Assembly: GCF_026210795.1 (NCBI RefSeq)
Contig: NC_089433.1
Span: forward strand, 3,497,001-3,561,000
Direction of reading: 5' to 3'
DNA length: 64,000 nt
From: Rhizophagus irregularis
Taxonomy: Eukaryota > Glomeromycota > Glomeromycetes > Glomerales > Glomeraceae
The translations under genes and the position numbers were made by a program. Positions 1 to 14,899 of the stretch are shown piece after piece. Each line of letters starts with the position of its first letter. Within the stretch, counting starts at the first letter, position 1. Under the pieces are notes generated by a model that saw only the letters and a program-made list of their open reading frames with translations, was not told where the DNA came from and did not search any database.

Positions 1-190
1 AAAAAAAAAAGTACAATAACATCTCGCATAATATAAAAAAAACTAGATTTTATAATACTTAAAATTAAAATTCCGCCGCTTTTTGTCGTTTAATTGGCTA
101 TATAAATATCAGGTATAAAGTAAAATTAGAAATAGCAATTGTTTTTTTTTAAAAAAAAAACGACATAAAAAAGGTGATTAAATAATTTAC

Positions 191-2835
191 CAATTTTCTA
201 TCAATGATTTTTAATGTTCCATTCGGTAAGATCATTCCAATATCACTAGTATGAAGCCACCCTTCAGAATCAATTGCTTGAGCTGTTTGCTCTGGACGTT
301 TATAATAACCTTTCATAACATTTGGTCCTCTTACACAAATCTATAATTATTTGATAAAACATATTTGATTATTGATACAATTAATCCGTAAAAAGCTATA
401 TCATTTTGTTATATATGATACATACTTCTCCTCTGGGATTAGGTTTATCTTCAACAGTGTAACCTTTCTCCTCATAATTCACCAATTTGATTTCATTACA
501 TGGAATCGGTCCACCAGTATGTGAATCACATCCTGATCGATCAGCTGGTTGATAATCAAAAAACGCATTAAATGTAACAGCACCGCTACACTGAGTAAGA
601 CCATAAGCTTGAATAACTTGACATCCAACGGTTAAACGGAGGAAATCAAGTATAGTTTGAGAAATTGGTCCTATCACAATAAAATGTGTGTAATGAGTTT
701 TTCATCACGTTAAAATCAATATTATTTCCTTAAAAAAAAATAATAAATTTAATATATTACCAGCTCCAGTAACAATAACTCGAACTTGACCTCCAAATTT
801 TTCCTTGATCTTATTAAATACCAACATATCCCAAAGTGAATTTGTAACCAACTTTCCTTTTCTTAGATGTTTTAATTTAAATGCATATCCTCTCTCAAAA
901 AGAAATTGATTTCCATATTCTTGTCTAATAGTTTCATGAAATCGAATCAAAAATCGGGGTGTACTAAAAGAGGCGAAAAAAACGAAGATTAGAATCTTAA
1001 AAAAAAAAGAATTAAAAAAAAAGAATAAATATTCAAACCTGGTAAAAATGGTAGGTTTAACTTCTTCGGCTTCTTTTAATACAGTAGATGATTTTCCACT
1101 ATAAAATGCAATTGATGCTCCGGAATATAAAAGAGCAAGAACTGTGATCCTTTCGAACATGTAAGCTAAAATATAAATATAAAATCATGTGAAGGTAAAT
1201 AGGATTGCAAGAAGTAATAAAAACTACTCAAATTAATTCTTACCAAGTGGTAAATATGATAAATGCTTATCGGAGGGAATGATTTTTTGTGCATTTGGAA
1301 TTGTCGAGAGGATTCCGGCTAATTAAGAAAATTGTTAAAAAAATTTTTTGTAAAGTACACTTCTTGTAGTATAACTTGTGTTGACTTACCAACATCTGCA
1401 ACGATATTCTATCATTCAATGTCAAAAGTTAATAAAATTTCCATAGACTATTCATTAAACAACAAATTAACTAACTTACTTCTTGTGTCAATTCAATTCC
1501 AATCGGTTCCTATTAAAGAAATAAAAGGAAAGGATCATTAGCTTAACCTTTAAAAAAATAAATTAATTATATTATTTTTACATACGCCTGATGTAGTCCC
1601 ACTCGAAAATACAATAGTTGCAGTTTCTCCAGGTTCTGTTGATAATAATAAGAAAGTTAAAGTAAGTTGTATTCAAGTCAATTGTATCATCAAATATATA
1701 TCATGAACAAGGTGAAAAACTTATTATTCTACCAGCTACAACGAATTCCAATTTAGATTGAGAGCCTAATTCTTCAACTTCTTTGAATCTTGTCAAAATT
1801 AAATTCAAAGCTTTGGCCTTTTCGCTTTGATCAGATGAAATTGAAGACTCCGTCAATATGACATGTTTTAATGATGCACAAGATGGCGCGGCACTGAAAA
1901 TAATTGGAAGCGTATCATTGGATACCACTATAACTCCGATTTGTGTAAGGTTTATTTGGCTGATAATGTCATTCAAACGAAGAGGAATACTTGGTATAGC
2001 TACTGTAATTAAACTATAATGACTGGCAACTTTTCATCGTTTAAAAAAGAAAATTCATTATTAATTCACGAATAAACATTTCATTAAATGATTCTTAGAG
2101 TCATATAAAAAGTTATTATATTTACCCAAATCTGCAATCACCCATTCTTTATAAACAAATATATATATATATATATTAAAATATTATTTTTATGGTTCAG
2201 AGGTTTTAATGAATAAAGAAAAATCACTTTCGGTAAAATACCTGGTCGACTATTCATGAAAATCCCAAACATACTCGATGATTTAGGTGTCAATTCTGTG
2301 GATTTTATCAATCCTGTTCCAAAATTTACAACTCTTTCGGCAACTTGTTCTAAAATTTAATACAAATATAAAATTTTATTTTATTTTTAATTAAAACATT
2401 ATTTACTTTCATAATTTGTTACTTACGATATGATTCCTAAAATATTTAATTTTAAAACATTGGATAATGAATTAATTTTTAATTTATTATTTATCATAAT
2501 TTTATTTTAATAAATATGTTATAAATATATATTACCCAATGAAACCCATTAGTATCCTTGAAACCAAGACAGTCCGTTCCAAGTTTTTTTCCATTTTCGA
2601 ATAAATCAGAAATAATTTTTATACTTTTGTCAGGACTTGTCATTAAAGGCATGCCATGAGCAGAACTACTTGCTCTGTAGATAGCAGTCTCACCAGGGTT
2701 TCGAACTTTAGCACAGTCAGACTGTGAAGTTAATAATAAAGGATGTACATCGGGATTTGGAGCATCACGAATTGAAAGAAATGTAAAAAATATGATTAAA
2801 ACCAACAAAATAACAGATAAAGTATCAATTTCCAT
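191..2835 (-). CDS. Long-chain fatty acyl-CoA synthetase-like protein (AMP-binding), 3' end missing
   Basis: Thirteen exons can be chained in phase: 2536-2835, 2427-2436, 2242-2349, 2126-2146, 1733-2002, 1586-1635, 1480-1509, 1390-1408, 1244-1318, 1039-1165, 761-963, 426-670, 191-340, giving 536 residues. An N-terminal hydrophobic anchor (residues 5-22) suggests ER or peroxisome membrane placement. Family landmarks are in order: EWVIADLG, P-loop SSGTTSG at 247-253, LSYLPL, MFERI, YGLTQ, GEICVRGPNVMKGYYKRPE, DRK. Members of this ANL family activate long-chain fatty acids with ATP and CoA. Several catalytic motifs are altered: TSGTTG reads SSGTTSG, the following P-K reads P-I, and TGD reads TSD. 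After DRKL a donor-like GTAAAT is present, but no exon for the C-terminal domain (roughly 120-150 residues) is visible in positions 1-190, so the gene runs off the edge or is truncated. Family is certain; activity is doubtful. Confidence 0.85.
2427..2436 (-). other. 10-nt micro-exon of the acyl-CoA synthetase-like gene
   Basis: Between a TTTTAG acceptor and a consensus GTAAGT donor lie only ten bases. They encode E-S-Y plus one base, completing the family block HW-ESYQQVAERVVNFG between residues encoded by the flanking exons. Without this exon the frame breaks, so phase and conservation both support it. Confidence 0.8.
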
Positions 2836-3260
2836 GATTTCTTTTTAGTATATTTATTACAGATCAAAAAAAAAAGAAAGAAACGAAGAGAATTATAAGA
2901 ATTTATCATACAGGAAAGATTTTCACAAAACTTATAAATTTAATGTTGTACGACGATCCAAAACTTAAATGTTTCCTGGTGTACCAACTGCAGCGTTGCT
3001 AATTATTATAATTCTCATTCAGGCAGAAAATCATGATCAAATTCCTATAACCAATAACAAGTTGCAACATTTCATGACCGGAAAAATTCCGGTGTAACAT
3101 TACCGAGTCGATTTTTTTTTATAAATAAAATCTAAATATTATTTAATTTAAAAATGTTTATAAAATTTACAATTACTTTTTTACTTATTATAATATACAA
3201 TTCGCTCGAAATTTTCTAATTACCAACACTAATATACTTAAACCGTTAAATAGTAATAAA
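2836..3260. other. Intergenic between two minus-strand genes
   Basis: About 425 nt between the start of the acyl-CoA synthetase-like gene and the stop of the CLC gene. It must hold the promoter of the former and the 3' end of the latter. A perfect small palindrome (CCGGAA-AAA-TTCCGG, 3078-3092) is the only structured element seen. No ORF. Confidence 0.6.
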
Positions 3261-7267
<4,007 letters not shown>

Positions 7268-8098
7268 CTTTTTTATGAACCTATTAATTGCAAATTCTTG
7301 CTAATAAAAGATATTCCATATTTTATGTTACACGATCAGCGGATCCTCGTAAGATTAATATCGAGCCCTAAGTAAGTAATAAATCAAATAAATTATTCTT
7401 TTTTTTTTTTAAAAAAAAAAAATTGAATATATGTCAATAGATTATTTAATAACCTTGGGTCGATAAGTGTACGATTGTTATTTTGAGCCGTTAATTTTGT
7501 TAGATGTTCTATCAACTACAGTACGATTTAAACGCACAAATTAAATTATGAAATCTACCTTAATTCGAGCCGATAAAACCAAATCATGTGGCTTAAATGC
7601 TGAATAATACAAATAATACATATTGGCTTAGTTGTTTATTTGATCGGCGCTTTTAATCATATAATGGCTATAATTAGAAATTTCATAGAAATGTAATGGT
7701 AACAGCAGAAAGTACTATAGTATCTACTATATTATAATTTTGCCAATTTTGGTATATTGATAAATCACATTTGTGGCTAATATAAATAAAATAAAATTAA
7801 TTAACAGAAATTCTTTTGAAAGTAAAATTTGTTGTCTTCGAGTCTTCGAGTTTGAGAAGCGAAGGTTTTTTTCTTACTAATTTCTTCGAATTATTTACAA
7901 CTAAGCCCTTATTATATAATTTTATAATCACAAACATTTTATAATTATTGGCTTAGTGGTGGCTTAGTGGTGGCTTAGTCGCTTTTTTACAATACAACCG
8001 TTAATACATGTAATAGTCGGTTCTTCGTGAATAAGACGACGTTGACTGTTCATGAAGGATATTACAAAGGGAAAAGTTTAATTTCTTAAGTAGCAAAG
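7268..8098. promoter_or_regulatory. Divergent promoter region between CLC and dipeptidyl aminopeptidase genes
   Basis: About 830 nt between two divergent start codons. It contains a poly-T/poly-A foldback at 7392-7420 and repeated GGCTTAG units: three close copies at about 7950-7980 (GTGGCTTAGTG spacing) and single ones near 7590 and 7625. The same heptamer recurs near 27410. No ORF. Confidence 0.45.
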
Positions 8099-11000
8099 AT
8101 GAGCTTTATGAAATATATATCGTTACCTTCCAAGGAAACAGAACATGATCCACGATTATCTTCTGTGAATGAGACTGGGGATCCTCTAGATTCCCCAAAC
8201 AGCGACAATGGATTCGGTCACAAAAATAGTGAGGAAGAACAAGAAACAATGCTTAATAAAGAAAGAGGGGAAGACGATACTGTACTTGACATGGAAGAAA
8301 ATATAGACAGTATGGAATATGGCAAACAAGATGTGAGTTTATTTTTCTCAAGAAAAAAAAAAGATTTATATCCAGAATTAAATTACTAATTTTATGTTGA
8401 TCAATTCGTAGAAAATCGATAGATCAATTTTACCGTGTTTATGTATTGCTGGAATATTTGTATTCGCCTGGGTTGCCTCGGCCATAATTTATGGATTTTA
8501 TAGGACAGGTCATATGTCTGGAACTGGTAGCCTTGCTAGCCGAATACAGTTTGATGATTTATATAACGGTAGTTTTATTCCTGAATATCAGAAGTTGGAA
8601 TGGATTAAGACGGATGATGGTATGTTGGTTCAATTCAGAATTTTTAATTATTCAATTTAAAAACACATGTATGTTTACAATTGAACCAATTTTTTTTAGA
8701 TGTTGATGGTGCTTTCATATATCGAGATCATGATGATAGTATAATAGTCAAGTATGTCGCAGATGATAAAAAGAAGATTTTGGTCAACGGGAAGGACATT
8801 GTCGATGTTAGTATTTAGGACATATACACTTTAATTAATTGTCAGATGAGAGTACTTAACTATATTGTCACATTTTTTAGCCAAATGGTAAACATCTTCA
8901 TTATAATGATTTTGTTGTATCGCCGGATTCAGAATATGTTTTGCTTACTACTAACAGAACGAAGGTATTGAATATGAAAAAAAATTTTTATTATTATGGC
9001 AGAAAATGACGTCACATTAATTAATATACATTCTCCTCTTTAAGCAATGGAGATTTTCACACTTTTCAAATTATTGGATATTCAACATAACATCGCGTTC
9101 AACTTTCCCTCTTACAAATCCCATTGACAAAGATCATCAAGCGGTAATAGCGCATGCTCAATGGAGTCCTGTTGGTCACACTGTGGTATGGTTATATTTG
9201 TAAATCATTCACGTTTATCTTATTTTAAGATTACTTAAATTCTGATTATTCTATAGGCCTTTATCAAAGACAATGACATGTATGTATCAGTAAATTTAGT
9301 AGATGAAAGACGTCTTACATTTGATGGTTCAGCTGTCATTTTTAATGGTATGCCAGATTGGATTTATGAAGGTATTTATTTTCGAATTCAATTAATATAT
9401 TTATTGAGTATAAAAATTAAGTAATCTTTAAATGTCCGTATTATAGAGGAGGTTCTTAAGACAGATAATGCAATTTGGTGGTCTAACGGAGGAAAACGTA
9501 TTGGTTATCTTCGATTAAATGAATCAGAAGTTCCCGAGTACGAATTCCCCATTTATCTGACTCATTTTAATGCTACACCCTATCCTAAGGAGGTTGTCAT
9601 GAGATATCCTAAACCTGGGTATCCAAACCCGATCGCAACTTTTCATGTCTATGATTTGGAAACTCCATTAGCCTCACAATTTGGCGCCATTACTTTTGAA
9701 GACGATTTTTCAGACGATGAAAGAATAATAACAGAAGTTATGTGGGCTGGGGACGATACTGTTTTAGTAAGAGTCATGAATCGCGTTCAAGACATCTCAA
9801 GGATAGTTCTTGTTAATGTAAATACCCGTAAAGGAAAAACTGTACGCGAAGAAGATGCTGATAAAATGGATGGTGGATGGTATGAAATAGTAAGTTTATT
9901 TGTTATTTATTTTCAATATAATAAGAAAATTTTTCTTGGCATTCATATTAAAGGACATATTTATATTATAATACTTTAATTATGTAGAATAGGAGTATGT
10001 TTTACGTGAAAAAGTCGGGTAGTCTCGAACAGGATGGTTATGTTGATATTGTGGTTAATAACGGATATGATCATCTCGCCCTATTTTCGCCTGTTGATTC
10101 AAATACGCCTAAGTTTCTCACTAGTGGAGAATGGGAGGTTGATGGTAGAATACAAGCGGTTGATTATGAACGAGAATTGATGTAAGAGCCTTGCATGATT
10201 TTTAAAGGGCTTGAAATAAGAGTAATTTAAGATTTAACGTTATAACTTTTTCTTTTATTTTTCAGATATTATATCAGCACGGAAAAGTCTTCTATAGAAA
10301 GACATCTATATTCCGTAGATTTTAATGGGAAAAATAGAACAGCATTAACAGACATCAATAATGAAGGATTTTATTCGGTTAGTTTTTCACCAGGTGCTCA
10401 ATATTATAATTTAAATTATGAAGGTCCTGATATTCCCTGGCAAAAAGTATTAAAAATTGGAGACCCTAGTAAGTTCAATAAAAATAATAATAATAAATTT
10501 TTTGTTAAATTTTGCGGTTAATCGTGGTTATATGTTTTAGATTTTGCATTGGTTTTACATGAGAATGATGGCCTCAGAAAACTTATGGGATCCCTCGAAA
10601 CTCCCACAAGAAGACATCTAACGATTGAAAGTGACGGAAACAGTAAGTTTTATTTTTCAAGTATTAGATTATATGGAGTAATAATTTTGACTTATGTATT
10701 TTGCCAATTAGTTCTCAATGTTGTCGAAATAAGACCACCTGGAATGGATGAAAGCGGAAAAACAAAATATCCAGTATTATTCAATGTTTATGGAGGTCCA
10801 AATTCCCAGCTCGTTCAAACAAGATTCAAAATTGATTGGCATGTGTTTTTAGCTTCATCAGAACGATTAAAATATATTACAGTAATAGTAGATACACGCG
10901 GTACAGGGTTTAAGGGAAGAAAATTTAGATGTGGTGTTAGGAAACATATAGGTGATTTTGAATCAAAGGATGTAGTTAATGCTGGACGTTATTGGTCAAA

Positions 11001-11816
11001 ATTACCTTATGTTGATTCAAATAAAATGGCAGTTTGGGGCTGGTCATATGGAGGGTTTTTAACTACAAAAGTTATTGAATTAGATTCTAGAGTCTTTCAA
11101 GTTGGAATGGCCGTTGCACCCGTTACCGATTGGAGGTAAAAATCGAAATTTTTAAAAATTATAATTTTTGTGCAATACTTACTTATTTTTTATTTTTTAT
11201 AGATACTATGATTCCATTTATACTGAACGTTATATGAAGACACCGGCACAAAATCCAAATGGCTATGAACATAGTGCTATTACTAATATGACAGGTTTCG
11301 ATAATGCCAAATTTTTGCTCGTGCATGGAACTGGTGATGGTAAAGAATGAATTTTTTTTTATACAATGTGATTGAATTTTTGATCAACAAGTCATTCGTT
11401 TTATTAATATAATAATCTTTTTCGTTTTTATCAATTTAAAATTTTTAAAATAGACAATGGTTAAGTATAATGAATATTTTCTTATCATAAAAATTTTTTT
11501 GGTCTTTACACTTAAAATATTAATATATATATGTATATGTTTTTATAGTTCACTTCCAAAATACCGCTAATTTAATTGATAGGTTAACACTTGCTTCGGT
11601 CCATAATTATCGTGTACAATTCTATACCGATAGTAATCATAATATTGATTTACACAATGCTAATAGAGAAGTACGAATTTTTCATCCTTTTACTATTTTT
11701 ATTATTTTGATTATTATATATTAATATTTGTAATTTAATGGTTTTTGTAGCTTTATTATTTACTTACGGAATACCTTTGGCAGAGTTTTGGAACTGGAGG
11801 AAAAAATGAAAATTAA
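8099..11816 (+). CDS. Dipeptidyl aminopeptidase, DPP IV-like serine protease (S9B), type II membrane protein
   Basis: Start at 8099; first exons 8099-8332 and 8412-8619; stop TAA 11814-11816; about 870 residues. An acidic cytosolic tail (about 80 residues) precedes one hydrophobic signal-anchor ([19 protein letters not shown]). The beta-propeller region includes the family's DW-YEEE motif (MPDWIYE-EEV, split by an intron at 9371-9446). The alpha/beta hydrolase part has NVYGGP, the nucleophile elbow GWSYGG (catalytic Ser), GTGDDNVHFQ (catalytic Asp) and DSNHNID (catalytic His), so the triad is complete. Fungal relatives (Ste13, Dap2) remove X-Pro or X-Ala dipeptides in late Golgi or vacuole; a single anchor and luminal catalytic domain agree with that. 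The Asp motif depends on a 6-nt exon. Which of the two yeast-type roles applies cannot be told from the sequence. Confidence 0.93.
11454..11459 (+). other. 6-nt micro-exon at the catalytic Asp of the dipeptidyl aminopeptidase
   Basis: The exon ending at 11339 finishes GGT GAT G, and the exon starting at 11549 begins TT CAC TTC CAA. Joined directly they give GTGDVHFQ. The six bases ACAATG at 11454-11459, preceded by AAAATAG and followed by GTTAAGT, insert D-N and restore the invariant GTGDDNVHFQ block in phase. Confidence 0.8.
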
Positions 11817-14800
11817 AATATTTCTGTAAATACCTTTGCATTGTAATTTATTTGTCCCTTATTTGTATCACAAAATTAGGTATTTTTCTCAATTTTAAAA
11901 AAGTATGTACATTTTAAAGGTGAACATTTTACACGTGGGTGGGTTACTTGTTCGCGGTTTTCATTTACTCGACAAACTTTAAAAATAATGAAAATGTTTA
12001 CTTGTTTTAACACGCATTTTTTATATATAATCAAAAATAAATTATTATTTTAGTAATAACTCAGAGCTAGATTAGACAGCATTAATAAAAAAATTATCAT
12101 ATATTATGTTTCCTGGGTTAATAATTGTATTTTCACGTGTATTTTATTTCATGCGTGTTTCCATTCTTTTAACCATGGGGGAGATCATTGTTAATTGTTC
12201 CAGATATTATTTTGGCGGTAAACTTTAATAATATTGTATCGTGAGAAAGTAATTGTTTTGAATATCTTTCAACAATGAACAGTTATAAATGATTTGAATG
12301 TACGCCATTGAAAGTTACAATGACTCACACACAAACAGTATAAAAATATACACATAACGCACATAACGTTTTTTTTTCCAGATTCTTTTCTCAATTTTTT
12401 CAATTTATAATCAGTACATGAATAACATAATAGTTTCAAGAATTTTTATTCGATATAGTATATCTCGTCTCTTGACCGAGCTTATTCCACATAATATATA
12501 ATATATATAATACATTGTGATTCTTTATTATGTAAAACGTGTCGTTAACCTATTTGATCAATCATATGGAAGCAAAAAATGAAAAGTTATATTATTTCAA
12601 CGAATCTTAACGAATTCAAAAGTGATTTCAAAAAATTTAAATCAATAACTGGAGAATGTTAAATATGAAGTCAAAAAATGAGCGGTGTCGAATCAAAAAT
12701 GATGAAATAGGTATAAAGATAACTAATATGGAATTAAAGATGAATGATATGAAATGGAGACTTAAATAACTAAAATAACTACCATATAAAAACACCACTT
12801 TTACTTTTACAACGTTGGCAGGGACGACGAGTCGACGACGACGACCTTGCTCAGAATCTTTGGCTGGGGCGTAAACCTAAAACTAAAGATATTATAAAAG
12901 GAACAACTAAATGTCTCAATGTCTTATTGTATGGTACTGTTTTTTTTGTATTCTTTACGAAACTTTTTTTAAACGCCAAATTTATTACACCAGATAATAT
13001 TCATCTTTTAATGTAATGTTGTAGTAATAATGTTTTATTACATAATTGAAATGTGCAATAATTAAAAAAATGTACTCATCGCCAATAGCGATGCACTCTG
13101 GTCAAAATTAATACATGTGACATTTAAAGTGGGGAGTGAAAAATAGAAAAAGAATATACATAGAGGAGTGTGACTGATTGACACGGGTGACAAAAAGAAG
13201 CACGCGATGAAGCCGATGAATAAATGACAACTTAAAAATTTATCGTCCAAAGATGCATATAAATATTTCACATTGATATTAATGATAAGAACCTTATTAT
13301 GGTCATAAAATCATTTTGTAGGTTATTATTAATTATAGATATTAACAATAAAAAAAAAAATTTATATATTCATCATTTTTTTAATTAAAAAAAAAGGAAA
13401 AAATGATTAATCCAAAAATCATTTCTTAATAAAGAATAAATCATAAATACAATAATTATTCCTGCGAAACGATAAAAGAAAAAAATGATAATAAACTTGA
13501 TTTTTTTTTTATTTTATTTTTGCTTATTCAACCACTTTTTTTCCCATTTGTTTACAGCAGGCACATTTGATACTTTGTGATTTTTACTCCTTTTTAAAAA
13601 AAAGTATAGATGCAAATATTTGTCGCATCATTATCATCCTTGGTTGATAAATTGATAAATAATAAATTTTTTTTTCCTTCTTTTCTATAAACGAACGAAA
13701 AATATTTTTTTCAAAATTCTACCCTAACCAACTTTTTTACAGGTTTTAGCTGGATTCTTCAAGGTTTTTTTTTAATTGTTTTATTTAATGCCAATACATT
13801 ATTTTAAATTTTAAGGAAATTGGGTATGTTGAATTTTATTTTCATTTTTTTTCATTTGCTCAAACTGTTCCTTTTCTTCTCTTTTGGACTTTCAAGATGG
13901 AAGGTATTCACTTTCTTCTTGTAGACTCCCTATGACTTCAATTTTGGCATTGAATATTTAAAATGAGTGAAGCTTACAATTTTTTTTTTAAAAAAAATAA
14001 AAATAATAATTTTTTTTATGGGATCCTTCAGGTTTTATTTTTCAACTGAGTTGGCAAGTTTCAAAATTGAGTATAACTTACGTAATTCTTTAGAAATGCT
14101 TACTAATGTTCTAATGTTCTGTTGGTTTCTTTTTTCTTTTTGTAGATTCAATTTTGGGCGCTTATAAAAAATTGAGATATGTTTTATCTGTCACTTTTTT
14201 TTTTGATAAAAAAAATAAATGACCTCAATTCAATTGATAAATCTGTTTTTTGAGATTTTCTTTTTTATTTTTCTTATCATTAACATTAAATTAATTTGTA
14301 ATTACCCGCTTTTTTAGCAGTATCACGTTTGAATTTTGTGTATTTTTCTCATTATTTGTTGCACCATTATCACTTTTGATAAAAAAGATAAATAAAAAAG
14401 AAATTGAAAGAAATTTTTTTTTCCTAATAAAGGAAACAAATAAAACTTTTCTTGAAAATAAAACACGAAAAAAATTATATATGTACAGTATATAATAATA
14501 ATAATGATGATGATGATGATGATAATATAAATGATTTTATTAATATTTTATTTTTTTTAAACGCTTTTTCTCTAGTACTTTTTCAATAATAAAAAATAAA
14601 TGCCCACTCAAATCTCTATTATTATATATATCAATCATATTTTCTTAATTATAAATTGTGCTTGGGGATGAAATTTCTCGTAAAACGAATATTCTTATAT
14701 AAGCGAGATAAAATATTGGTATGAAACTGGGGGTTTAACCGTTATTTTAAATTTGGAAGTACATTATATTGTAGAATGAAATGGATCGGCAATATGCATA

Positions 14801-14899
14801 ATTATGGAATTCTTTGTACGGTGAAATAAAATTTAAAACGTTGAAAAAAAAAATAACAAAGAAATAATAAATATTTCTCTCTTGTAGCTTAATTATAAA
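11817..14899. other. 3-kb intergenic region, AT-rich, no supported gene
   Basis: No gene model can be supported. Most long frames are T-rich and lack splice-phase or motif support. One stop-to-stop frame at 12774-13016 (+) looks more coding-like (see findings). A CGA/GAC repeat lies at 12824-12844. Several poly-T tracts followed by AG and short G/C-richer pieces (13560-14170) resemble a chain of introns and small exons, but no protein emerges. Confidence 0.5.
14491..14526. repeat. AAT/GAT trinucleotide microsatellite
   Basis: A run of TAA/ATA units changes into six or more TGA units and back to TAA. Simple sequence only. Confidence 0.85.

Noticed and set aside
12824-12844. GACGACGA repeat as a possible coding Asp/Arg repeat or structured site
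   Set aside because: Too short, and only one of the frames is open; kept only as part of the uncertain 12774-13016 frame.
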